Assembly: GCA_030685235.1 (NCBI GenBank)
Contig: MU839156.1
Span: 62,001 to 126,000, forward strand
Direction of reading: 5' to 3'
Length of the DNA: 64,000 nucleotides
DNA from: Copromyces sp. CBS 386.78
Lineage: Eukaryota; Ascomycota; Sordariomycetes; Sordariales; Sordariaceae
Translations under genes and position numbers: made by a program
The notes under the pieces: generated by a model
The model's database searches: none
Seen by the model: the letters and a program-made list of their open reading frames with translations, nothing else
Told to the model about the DNA's origin: nothing
In this document: one piece after another, positions 34,276 to 46,500 of the stretch
Numbering within the stretch: the stretch's first letter is position 1
How the letters are laid out: each line of letters starts with the position of its first letter

Positions 34276-35516
34276 ATGGCTCCGCCGTCCTCATCTTTAT
34301 CAGATCATCTCCTTGCTCCAATCGCCAATTCCTCCAGAAACAACAGCAAACCCAACAAAATGATGCAATCCCTCCTCAACAGCGCCAAGTCGCTAGCCAT
34401 TGGCGACTCAGGCTCCAAAGCCAGCAAACCCGAGGAGTTGTTCCCGGTTGTCTCGAAAGAGGTTGACGGCGACGACTGTGATGACGAGTGCGCAACCTGC
34501 ACCATCACGTACCCGCGCACCTTCAAGATCGACGAGGAGGACGAGCTGTACGGGCAGATCAAAGGGTGGGCTACCCATGTGCTCGTGGCCACGGGCAAAA
34601 CGGACTGGGTGCGCGATGTGGCCGACGAGAAGGGGAGTGTGATGCAGGCTATTGCGGGGGCCAAGGCGCCTAGTAATGGGGTATGTTTTCTTTTTTCTCC
34701 CCTCATAGCAGATATACTGACAAAAACCCCCCAAAACAGAAACTTATGCTCTCAGCCTCCAACATGCCCACCCCGCACCAAACAACCTCCTACTCGGAAC
34801 CCACCAGCCTCCTCCTCCTGCCCGCCTTCATCCTAATCGAAAACGTCACGCCCGCCACCGTCCCCTTCCTTCTGGAACGCATCATCTCCTCTGCGCCCAC
34901 CAACGCCTCCCCCCTGCAACCCTTCTCCATCCCCCGCTCCCTCGAGGCTCCCCTCCACGAAGCGTCACCAGCTTGCATCAAAGAACTCACCACCCGGCCC
35001 AGCCCACACCAAGCGCTGATCCTGCTGTGCTCGCAAAAGACAAGAGATGCGCGGTGCGGACAAAGCGCCCCTTTGCTGAGAAAGGAGCTACAACGGCACT
35101 TGCAGCCGTTGGGACTGTACAGAGATTTGGATGATGAACGGCCGGGCGGGGTGGGGATTTACTTTATTAGCCATGTTGGTGGACACAAGTATTCGGCCAA
35201 CATGCTGGTTTATAGACGGCCGGATGCTTTTGGGTTGGACGCTGTGGAGAGGGCGAAAGAGAAAGGCGGTGAACTCAAGCCGAGGAAGAAGGAGGAGGGT
35301 GAACATCAAAAACAACAAGCCGAGGGAGGTGAGGGTGGAGAAAATGAGGAGGACGGCGAGGAGGTGGGTGCCGCGCAATGTATCTGGCTGGCAAGAGTCA
35401 AGCCGGAGGATTGTGAGGGTATCGTCAAGTTTACCGTTTTGCAGGGCAAGGTTATTAAGCCGCAGAGTCAGCTTAGGGGAGGGTTTGATAGGCAGAGGGG
35501 GGTGTTGAGTTGGTAA
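34276..35516 (+). CDS. Apd1/Aim32-family thioredoxin-like [2Fe-2S] protein (sucrase/ferredoxin-like)
   Basis: Belongs to the fungal sucraseferredoxin-like family. Yeast Apd1 and Aim32 bind a [2Fe-2S] cluster with two Cys and two His ligands, and their redox role is only partly understood. Two exons, 34276-34680 and 34740-35516 (59-nt intron, GTATGT...ACAG), joining PSNG to KLMLSASNMP, give 393 aa. The start is the first ATG (MAPPSSS); a frame upstream of it has no ATG. Candidate ligands are Cys232 and Cys241 (LLCSQKTRDARCG) and His280 and His284 in SHVGGHKYSANM. The C-x8-C and H-x3-H spacings match the family. An additional Cys-rich patch, DDCDDECATC, lies near residue 70. An acidic Lys/Glu-rich insert separates the HxGGH region from the final WLARVKPEDCEGIV block, a fungal variation. 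Confidence 0.86.
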
Positions 35517-37177
35517 TCTTGTTTTGAAGTTTTGGGTTTTGTTGAGTTTGCTGTTTTTATCGTTCATTGTTCAGCCATTTCCTCCTTTGCATGTTTCACG
35601 AAGCTAAAAAGTGCATATATGGTATACAAAAAGTTATCAAAGATGGGGAATGCGGGAGGACTTCAGGAGGCCATTGGGGCAAATTGGAGATCACTCGGCT
35701 TTCTCAGATGGATATGGCATTGAAAGGAAGAGATTATGAGTGGTGGTGCCATTGGAGATGGACTCAGCTTCCTCAGATGGCGTCGAGGGCGATGCATCTT
35801 TATATTGAAAGTGGGGTCAGAGTTGGGGAAGCCATCCCCGTCCCGTTCAATGATTCCGTCCCATCCACAGATGCCACAACTGCATGCATGCACGTTAACT
35901 GCCAGGTCCACCAGCACCTGCTCGACAGCTCGCTAAACCATCCACTTACTGTAAACAGAAATAAAATGCCAAGTTTTAGGGATTGAACGAGGACATTCGA
36001 ATCACTTGCAATGCCAATGGGGGCACCGCGTCCAGTGTAACTGCGTTTCCATTTTTCTTGAATGCGGTGCAGCTGTGAAACTGATATGTACCTCTATGTA
36101 AGGTAGGTGGCAGGCAGGGCAGGGCAGTTACGCGTGGCATGCCGTAGTGGTCGCCCATGCTCGGGACCTGCCTGAAAACAACCTATGGAAGCTGACGGGG
36201 CCACGATTGCTCGACGTTATCGAGATTGTCAGCGCTGCTGCCAGCGATGAGATGGATGCCAGGGAAAAAGATTGGAGATGGAAGCTGAGAATGAGAGACG
36301 AAAGGGCCTGCCAGGGACTGAATGATTGCCTGGGCAACGGGGCCGTCTGGCCTGGTAAACAATGCTCCAATTGGCCGCCCAGACCACGCTGACATGGATA
36401 CGGGACTCAGACTGGGAGGAGCGAGTGCTGGGAGACTCGAGTCACTTGCTCCATTTTGGGTCCCCCATGAGCCAAAGGTCACCAAGCAAGGTCCTGCCAG
36501 TCGACTCCGACCTCCATCATTCCAGCAGGTTTTCTTGTTGAAGCTATTCCGCATCCCGACTTTTTGATTCGGGGGGTTTTAGTTTTCTTTTCTGTTGTTA
36601 TTCAACTGTTTTCTTTCCGGGAACCTTGGTAGTTGACTGTTTGCTTGGTCAGCGAATGACTCTCGGGTTAGTAATTCCCAACCAAGCAAGCCTTCACTCC
36701 CGTCCACCGCAAGTCAGGACTCCCGAGCACTCCATCCGTTCGGTACGGTACCTTACCTTACTTATCTCCCTCCTAACCAGGTGTTTGCTAGACCGACTAC
36801 AGCTTCTAAGCTAGAACTAGTCCAGCATCCTTCCTTCCACCATCAATTCTCCGCATCTGCCCAGCATTGGCTATCCCCCCGTGAATCGATCGCCAGGGGC
36901 CGGCCATACCACACCTACACGACGGGCAGCAGTGTACACACCGACCGCGAAATCGCGACAACATTGTCAACTTCATCTCCCAACAACACCCAGACTTCCA
37001 GACGTTACCCTGTGAACAATTCCCGAGACACGCCCGCACGCACGACGCCCATCACCCGGGCCTTTGTTTTGACCACCAGAGACATTTCCACCGCCTCCAA
37101 TTCCCTTTTCCCAACACACTCCTGTCTCAAAGCCAGCAGCCGAGTCCGCCTCGCCCCCACAGCCTGCTGCCGCCGCC
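35517..37177. other. Upstream region of the GBD/FH3 gene
   Basis: 1.66 kb with no credible gene. Pyrimidine-rich and CA-rich sequence before 37178 looks like a long 5' leader. Confidence 0.55.
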
Positions 37178-40100
37178 ATGCCTCCCGCGGCGGATCTCAA
37201 CGGCGGCGTTCCTGCCTACCGAACAGGCTCAGGCGACGGCATGCGCGATCGAAACATCAACATCAACAACAACAACAACAACGACAACGACAATAACAAT
37301 AACAATAACAACAGCGACAACAACCCTCTGCCGCCCTTCTTCCCCCTCCAGAACCAAAACCAGATCCAGCCGCAACAACGCCCCAAATCTTCCTACCTCC
37401 GATCGCTCATGGGCCATAAGAGAAGCAATACCGTCGGAGCCGGTCTAACGCAATTGCCCCCTGCTGTCTTCTCGACCGATTTCAACAACAAGTCTTCCGA
37501 CCGCAACCGCGATCCCGCTATATCGTCCTCGGCTGCTTCCGTCATCGACCCCCCTGAACTACTGCGCCCTCCCTCTAAACTCGACCCCGACCTGGTGGCC
37601 CAGCGACACAGTTGCGACATGAACCTGTCCGGATACCAGAGACGTCAATTCGCCGACGCCCTCGGTGAGCTTCAGCCAAACCAGTTGGACGACCGGCCAC
37701 CACCATCTCCCGAAAAGAAGTCGAACCCCTTTGCGACCATCTCGCTTAAGTCGCCCTTCGGACTCAAAGACTCCAGCAAAGCCTCCAAGAACAAGGGAGA
37801 CCAATCGCCCACCAAGCCCAAGAAGGTCAAATCGGCCGCCAACATCGGCCAACTTCTAAGGCCAAAGTCGACCAAGAATCTGAGGCAGCAGCAACAAGAG
37901 GAAGAAGAGAACAGTCGCCGACGCAACAAGGACAAGGAGAACCGCGCGCCAAGTGCCATCGATACCACCCCACCACCACCCATTTATGCCCAGTTTGCCA
38001 GGGGTTCGCCCTTTGCGCCGCCTCCAGGGCTGAGCTCAGCGACGACGCCAGTGGCTTCGCCATTGGACTACAGAGATCCTTTCTGGGACAGCAACAAGTC
38101 ATTGCCTGCTGACCCAGAACGCCCTGGAACAGGCGGAGGACGGTCGTCCATAGCTGAGAACCAACACCTCAAGCCTGAAGCGGAGAACCGCGATCGAGAT
38201 CGAAACAACAGCCGCTCAAAACCACGGCCAAAGTCGTTTCACCAGTACTTTGCGAGTAACAATCAGCAGGACGAGAAGCGGGCACCCTCAGACTCGAGCA
38301 CCGACACTCGCTACAGGCAACCGCAATCTGACAACAATAACCAGTCATCGTCACAGGAAAGACAGGAACGAAGTTGGAAGAGGCAAACGTGGGCTACAGC
38401 CAAAAGCTCAGATTTGGCAGGAGGAAGTCAAGGGTCAGACAGGTCAAACCAACGCCTCAACGTTAAGGGCATGTTTTCCAGTTCCGGTAATGGTGGAGGA
38501 AGCAGTAGCTCAGCAGGAGGAGAGCGAAACAAATCAGCAGCAGCGCAATCTGCAAGTATGGAACGACAACAGAGCGCCCAGTCTCTGCTACAACAACCCA
38601 TCGACCCCAAGGACATCGACAAGCACCTCGAGGCCATGCTAGACCGGCGCAACATTCCCGAAAATCAGCGGTACAAGATGCGCAACCTCAACGACACCAT
38701 CAAGTTGGAATTCATCCGACAGGACTGGGCCGAGACGCAGGCCAAGATGGTGAACCAGAATGCAAGCAACACGTCTCTTGAGAAGGGAGGGAACGCAGGC
38801 AGCGTCAATGGTGGTGCCGGGTCAGAACGGGAAGATCAGCAGCAGCAGCAGTCGTCTTCTTCAAATTCAAAACGGGAAGACGGTAACAGCAAGGATAAGG
38901 ATAACGAGAGAACAGGGAGGACGAAGAGGAAAGGGTTCGGTCTGTCGCTTGGCAAAGGTGCCGCCGGCAAGGCCCAGTCGTCACCCAGCAAGAGTATCGG
39001 TCGACACTTTAGGTCCAAGTCCAACGACAGCAGCATGAGCGAGCGACCGTCGTTTGCTGATGTGAACGGTAACTCGTCTGGAAACGGCGTGGGTGGGTTC
39101 TTGGGTATGAAGAGCGGCAAAAGTCAGCAGGTGCCGGCGGACTTTGTGGCGTATCTGCAAAAGGAGCGGAAGCCGGAGCTCGTGGAGGTGGGTAAACTTC
39201 ATAAGCTTCGGCTGTTGCTGAGGAATGAGACGGTGGCTTGGACGGAGGAGTTCATCAAGCAAGGGGGAATGAAGGAGATTGTGGATCTGTTGCATCGGAT
39301 CATGGCTGTTGAGTGGAGGTGAGTTTGCAGCTATTCCCCTTTGGTGACGACTGAAGAGATACTGACCATGCAACAGAGAGGAACACGAAGACGCCCTTCT
39401 CCACGAAAACCTGCTCTGCCTAAAAGCACTCTGCACCACCGCCCTGGCTCTACAGTACCTCCACACCATCCACGCCACGTTATTCCCAGCCCTCTTACAC
39501 CTAATCTTCGACCCGGAGAAGAAAGGGCCAAGCGAGTTCACAACACGCAACATCATCACCTCACTTTTGCTCACTTACATCGAGTGCGCCACGCCTCAGG
39601 AACGCATAACCCGGGCCCAGACGATCTTACAATTCCTGCGAGACCCCGAGACGGAAGAGGAAAAGAAGCCAGTCAACTTCATCCTAGAAATGAGGCGTGA
39701 GAGGCCATACCGCGTATGGTGCAAGGAAGCCGTGAGCGTGACCAAGGAGGTCTTTTGGATCTTTTTGCACAACATGAACATTGTCTCATTACCGCCACCA
39801 GATGAAGGCAGTTCCGGCGTCGGTGGAGGGGGGTCAGGCGGTAGGAATGGCGAGCAGAAAGATACCCTGCAACAACAACAGTTGCACCAAGCAGGCATCA
39901 TCGATCCCTCGGCCATACCGCGAAGTGACACCGATCCCAAATCAGGGTCAGGAGGTGAAGGCTCGGAAACCGCAACAGCCGCCCAACTAGCTTACATGTC
40001 CCGCCACTTCCCGCAAGAACGACCGCCTGTGCCCGCGGCCCCTTACGTCGGCGGCGTCGAATGGGACGCAACCAATTACCTGGCCAGCCACCTGGACCTG

Positions 40101-40568
40101 ATGAACGCCATTATCGCTTGCACGGGTCCCACAGCCGCCGAGCGCAACGCTTTGCGCGCTCAGCTGCGCATCTCGGGCTGGGAGCGCTGTTTGGGCGGCA
40201 GCCTGCGGATGTGCAAGGAGAAGTTCTACGGGTCCGTTCACGATGGTTTGCGAACCTGGGTCGCCGCCGCGGCCGACGACGGCTGGGACGTACGTGATGT
40301 GCGGTTTGGCCCGCCGCCGGAGAGCAGGGGTGTTAGTCCGATGAAGAAGACGCCCGGGAAGAAGCCGAGGGAGGAGGCGCCGCCCAAGATTGAGATTCCG
40401 AAACTGGATTTACATATCGGCGGTGCTAATTCTCCTAGTATTGCCGGCGTTAGTCCGGGCGGCCTGGTCGCGGGTGTGGTTGCGAATCTTAACGGCGGCG
40501 GCGGCGGCGGGAGATCGCCGATGCCCGTCTCGCCTGCGGTGCGGGCGCCGGATTATTGGCTGTCGTGA
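37178..40568 (+). CDS. Formin-type GTPase-binding/FH3 domain protein lacking FH1-FH2
   Basis: Two exons, 37178-39318 and 39377-40568 (58-nt intron, GTGAGT, branch CTGAC), join MAVEWR to EEHEDALLHENLLC and give 1110 aa. Residues 1-470 are low-complexity, with a poly-Asn run near 25-48 encoded by AAC repeats and many Ser/Arg/Pro/Gln. A formin GTPase-binding domain starts near 470 (DIDKHLEAMLDRRNIPENQR, NLNDTIKLEFIRQDW). After a disordered gap it continues as PADFVAYLQKERKPE, KLRLLLRNETVAWTEEFIKQGG and an armadillo-like FH3 region to ~900. The C-terminus is Gly/Pro-rich and ends at APDYWLS. The actin-nucleating FH2 domain is absent. Family knowledge suggests a Rho/Cdc42 effector or formin regulator in polarity, like fission yeast Rid1; that role is inferred. 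Confidence 0.85.
37255..37320 (+). repeat. AAC/AAT trinucleotide tract encoding poly-Asn
   Basis: In-frame repeat within the GBD/FH3 gene, giving an Asn-rich segment with interspersed Asp, Ile and Ser. Length variation would keep the frame. Confidence 0.85.
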
Positions 40569-43500
40569 TTTGAGGCTGCGTTTTGTGGCGTGGTGTTGGC
40601 GTTGGCCCGTTGCGTTGTCTGAGATGTCCCACAGAAAAGGGAGGACACGAGACATGAGGAAAAAGCAAAAATACCAAAGTGTTTCAGGTTGACGGGTCAT
40701 GCTCTTTGCATACTCTTACAGCAACAGATCGCGGGACGTGGGATCGTGTAGCAAGCGCGAAATCGGGGAATCGTGAATCGGGGAGTTGGGACAAAGCCCA
40801 TCTCACACGGAGTGCGGGCCGCAGAAATCCCAACGGATGTCGGACGGACCGACGTGGACAACGACGAAACAGCACGGCACGGCTCTAGCTAACGAACCGC
40901 TAAAGCGGCCGCGGCTCATTCGTTCGGCGACAGCGCGACCCCGTAACGACCACGATCATGCAATGCACAACGAAGCTGTGCAGGACGGTGCCGAGGTGCT
41001 AGCCAAAACGGACCACACTGACACCACTATCCACACACAAACATATGTGTGTTTAACGGCCACACCACACATCAATACCCACTTGTACAAACCTATTGCA
41101 TAGTTACGTGGATTAGACGGGTCCACACATGCAGTTGATCTTGCTGATCAGTTATTGTTGTTGGTCGGTAACATTACCTGTTTCTGTACGACTGACTGAG
41201 TTGTTTGTTTCGTGTATTGTTGACACCAAAAGAAAGAAGGATGGAAGTGTTGTAACATTAGGAAATCAAGGAATCAGATGAGCGAGTAACCGGACTGGAC
41301 TGAGCTGTACTGGACTGGACTTGAAAGGACGAAACCGAATGAACTGCGAGAGAGAAACGCAGGACAGCAAGCGGCAACGCAGCAAATAACAAGACAAGAG
41401 GGAGGAGAAGCCCTGCCAGCTTGCCAGCCAGCCAGGCCCATCAACACAAAGCATTACTTGGCGGTCAGTTTCGGGTTGCTCTGCGAGCCCACTCGCTGGA
41501 TGGTCTGCTGCTGTTGGGCCGGTGTGTTACGGCCGTCCGAATGGAATAACCCACTGCCGTCGGTCTGGTCAGAGTTTACCCGCTAGGGCCGGTTTCATGA
41601 ACTGAAAAGGATGCGGGACCCGAAACTTGAAGGGTCGGTGTTCCCCATCTCCCATCTCCGTTGTTTCTGTCAAAATCTTGACCATCCAGCACTAACTTTT
41701 TGGTGTATGTGTCTCATATTTTTTGTTGTGCTCCTCCACCCAACAACCCTCCGCCCCGGATCTGGCTCCCCTTTCCCATCCATGTTTATTATACCCTCAT
41801 TTCTCATTAAACAGCACCCACCACCATTGATGCCCAACGGGCCGGGGGGGGGGGGGGGGGTGAGAAACAAAAAAACATTATAGACTTGGCCTTGTCCAGA
41901 AAAGCAACTACCGACTCCCCTACCTCTCTCTCTACTCCCGCAAGTGGACACTAGTCCCCTAATGAAATCCCGACACGCTGGGTGAGGGCCCGTCGGATAA
42001 CGGTCGATATTTCGTTCTTCCTTCATTCAATATTTTCTTGCATGGTTCGGGTACAGGGTGCTCGCGCGTTCCTGGGAGGTGTTGTTCTCCATGGTCCGGG
42101 GTAACGGGGAGGTTCCTACATACCTGGTCAAGCTTTTCAAACCTGTCACCCACCCCACCCGGCGGCTTTGTTGTCATTAGTCACTTAACCCCGGGATTGA
42201 CACCTTCCCCCCCCTCTGTAGGGTTTGCTCGCTGTCTTGTTCGCTGTTTCCTGTCTTGTCCTTGTGAGTTGAGAAAGGTTCTTGTTACCGGATACCGCAC
42301 CCCGCTACCTGCCTGGATGTACCTCCTCGGACCTGGCTGGCTGGGTTCAGCGGGCTGGCGAGGGACCTTCAGGGTCCTTGCTTGCTTAAAATGCAAGACC
42401 GTTGGGTAGTCGTCCGATTGGCGGGGGTATGGAAAACCCAACTGGCCTTTGCCGATATTGACGGGTTTATTAGTTTGCATAATCTAGCCTGTATCGACCT
42501 CGTCTCTGATGTCTTCGCTGCCGGACCGAATCAAAAAGGATGACAAGGGGTTTGATGAAGGATAGGAATAAGGCTAGTACTACCTAGCCTCTTAGTCCTT
42601 GCACGTTTGAGCTTAGAACGGAGGGGGGCACGGGGAAGAAGGAGTGGGGAGGTCAGAGGGGAGAGCAAAATGGCAATATAATTTTTCCTCAAAATATTTT
42701 CCTTTTTCTCTTTTTCTTGTTTTTGCGTCTGGCCTTGTCCACTGTTGGGTATGCCTCTGTTGGTAGGGTTTGTTTTCATTTTCCATTTCTGGGTTTAGCC
42801 TTCATACTTCCTGGCTGGTTGCATTTGACGGTGAATGGGGTAGTCTTATTTTTGTTCTGTTTTTTTTTTTGTTTTTTTTGCGTACCATCTTGGCATTGGC
42901 ATTGGCTTTAAAGCATGTTTTGTTTTCGCTCCTATTCCCTGGTTTCCCTTCATCCGAAGAAACGTTCTGAGTATGGCGTTTCTCTTTCCACTTCGATAGG
43001 CTTGAATTAAAGCTTATGTATGTGTACTACACACACCGCTCGCTTGTGCGTATAAGAGCAAGCCGTGGGACTAGTTAGCGGCTGAAACAAACTTGGTTGT
43101 TGTGAGCTGGTTGGTTGGTCGGCTACCCATATTGGGTCTGGCTTTTCTCATTGGGTGTAGGTAGTGAAGAGTTGAATAGGTATGGCATGTTAGGTGAATA
43201 AAAGACATAGAATAAGAGAGCGGGACGAAGGGGATAAGAAGAGTACGCCATGAGGGAGTTGACTCTGTCCTGCTATCATGACTGAACAACCGCTTCTTTC
43301 TTTCCACGTTCGGAAATTTTCACTCATAAACAATAAGCAACAGTGATAAGAAGGGGTTTAATGCATTAGCGTTGTCTTGAAACTTTGAGAGTGGAACTGA
43401 TGCTCGTGGTGGTGGTGCTGGTTGAAAGGCTCACAGTAGAAAACAGAGGGCTAGGGAATCAAAATGTGAATGAACTAATTTTCGTGGAACTGTCCAATGA

Positions 43501-46500
43501 GATTGTAGAAACTGATGGCTAGTGAAATGGAAAGGAGCGTGAGAAAAGCCGAGTTTCGTGCGCGATGAGAGCAAAGGACACTAAGAACAGAGATCGGACG
43601 TACATACCAGCAAAAGCAACGATTTCTCTTGACCCATGTATGTAGCTGGCTTACGGAGCGAGCTGTGATGCTCCGCACTAGAACGTGCTAGACAAGGAAG
43701 GAAAAGGGAAACAGAGCGGTAGGATTAGCTGGGGGGACTAGCAGCATCGGCCAGGTGGTTGAGCGGTGTGGGTTTCATATAAGAATCGGAATCCATAGCA
43801 ATCTCAGGTGAGAACTTTGTTCGATGACTGCGCTCGCTGTTGGTCTCCTCAGCGAATGCTGAACGGGAAGTGCAGAAGCAAACAATATAAAATGAATGGG
43901 CAAGTCCTCTTACATCATTCAGCTCTTTGTCATCCATCTACTACCCGCGGGTTGGGCAGGCTGTCCATTTTGTGCCGAGTGCTTATTCTTGATCTTGTGG
44001 TGATCCAATTTCGCGTACGTACGGGAAGGTAAAGTTGTTCTGTGATCCTGTTGCTCAAAAAAGTTAGGAGCTTGATGGGCGTAGACGACTTGACGGGGGA
44101 AGCTTCCCGAGCCATGTCCGTGGTGATCCCAGATCGGCCACTGAACCCATGTCTCTACGGACTTGGCCTCTATGAGGGTAGGCTGTCCTGTTCGGTGGTC
44201 ATAACAAGGCCTTCATTTGTTTAGCAATATGGGCTTTGTGAGTTGAAAGAGATCCTGGTACAATTAAGTACCTGTAACGCCTCACGACGCGTTCTGGAAG
44301 ATTGCGTGTTTACGTGAGGTGTGGCGGCATCGCCGAGTAGAGCGGATGATGGGCGGGAAATTGAGTAGCAAAGAGCTGTGCTCATCTGCTATTCCTGTCT
44401 GACCATTCTCCGATTCCTGCCTTTGGCATCCTTCACAGTCTGTTACTTGAAACTGCATTTGTCCCTCGGCGAGACTAGGTGCCCTTGGGATGTGATGAGT
44501 TTTGGTTTTTTTTGCATGCGGAAGAGACTGGTAATGAGTAGGGAGAGGTAACAAAACAGGATTTGGGCCAGGTTACTTCTGCGACCGGAACAACCTCCCA
44601 AGTCAGGATTGTAGTGGCCTTCAGGTGTGATGAAATTGGTATGTACTCCTTCACTGTCTGAGTAAGAGTAGTCCTGTTCTCGGAGTGATGAGGCTTCCAG
44701 GTTCACACTGGTGAGCTATCTGTAGATGAAATTTTTGCCCGATCGCGGTTTTGTTGCCGTGTTGGTCACTTGACTCTGAATGGAAATGCAACAGTGAACA
44801 TCTCGTCGTGGAGGCTGCCAAGTTCTGGCACTGGTCCCTGGAATCCCTCATCTCGGCGGATTATCCAGGGAAAGATACAACCCCCAGCTGGACAGGGTGC
44901 TTCTAGCCCAGTAAGGCCACCAACACTCACTCGTAGGCATTGTGTTGTGTGGCAAGAGTTCCTAAACGTAGTATAAAGTGAGTTCAAACACCGCAGAGCT
45001 TGCTCAGGGCCTCGGCTCTAGGTAAGTACCCGTCGGTTCAGCACATTGTGAGTTCGTGGGAAGAACTGAACTGAACGTGGACCTACTATGTAGACCTCGT
45101 CAGCTCCGCTACCCGACCATTTGGTTACTCGCACGATACTTGATGAGAAATGGGATGGACCGTACAACGTCAATCCGTCCGTGTTCTAGCCCTACAGCAC
45201 GTTGTTGTGCGTGATCGGCACACATCGCACTTGCAACACACAAAGAAGTCCTCGAGGCTCAATAGGTGTAACATGTACACAAAAAGAGCGCAGACAAGGT
45301 GACGTGGCTCAAACCTAACCAAAAATGACCCAGGGTTTCGAAAGCGTTCTGTATTGTAGCAAAGAAAAAGAACCCAGACCAATACACACGAATTTTCACC
45401 CGAGGGTGCTTGTAAGCTTAGGCATAGCTGGTGACAGTGACTGTAAAGTTGAACAGATGGTTCCATGCTAGGCACACGCAACCGAGACCCAAGTTTGATA
45501 CTGATGGATCAGGCCCACTTGTGAAAACAGAATCAAGATACAATAGTGAGTGCTGTCGGTGGCTTTCGTAGTAATCCAGGTGAGCATGGTTAACCAGCCA
45601 GCTACTCATTCGAGGCTAGTAACCATGGATGGAGAGAAAAATCCAATGTACGTGTATAGAATCATCAGGAAGCAGAGTTCGATTGTAAAAAAATCCCAGC
45701 GATTCTCTAAGGGCATGCTTGTACGGGGTCTGCAGGTATTAGAACCCTCGACGCACTCCTTCGGAAGGAAGACACCTGGATTGGGCTAGAAGAACCGAGA
45801 TGTGGATATGAACATGCTACATCTCAAACCTGTGTCAACAGCCACAGAAGAAACTGCAGAGGCATACGAATAACAGAAGGTCCGGCTGCGGCCTTTGTCG
45901 ACCCCGGCGAGCCAAAACGTCCTACCCACTTGGGTTGGGTTAAGATCCGTCAGTGAAGATATACCGAAGATACCAAGATCAAAACGCAGAAAAGCTGAAG
46001 CCATGATAATTGAGCGTGGGAGAAAGAGACATACTGGAGCAGAGCGTCCAATGGCAGGATTAGAAAACGGTCGTAAAATGATAGACACCAGACTCTGAGA
46101 CGTCCTATGGCCAACCTTACTGTAAAGGCCATACTCGGCTCCGTTGACATTGCCGCGAGGAAAGATGTAGGAAGCAGCCAAGGCTGGTCTGGGTTGGCTT
46201 GGTGTTTAACCACTACCGTCACATGATGTCGATGTGCGGAAAGTTAAACGCCCTCATTCCGCCTGCTGAAGGGCCAGTAATATTTGGTCCCACGAATTGC
46301 TGAAGTCGTAACCCGAGAGCGTTTGAGCGGTTTCAAGGCGGCGCTTGTATACTGACTCCCCTTGGAACCCGTCCTGCCGGTCAAACCTTGTCTAGGCTGT
46401 CTGGGTACCTTGAGAGTGTTGAGTTGTCCCAAAGATGCATCGTTTCTCAAAGAAAGAGTCGGAGTGGCTCAGAATGCCCCACGTCAAGGCGGCATGACGG

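Noticed and set aside
43755..43785. A-box-like TGGTTGAGCGGT
   Set aside because: No B box or acceptor stem downstream, so not a tRNA gene.
42181..46450. Shared TLKVPRQP peptide in two minus-strand short frames (42.4 and 46.4 kb)
   Set aside because: Identity is limited to eight residues and the surrounding DNA does not align, so I treat it as coincidence.
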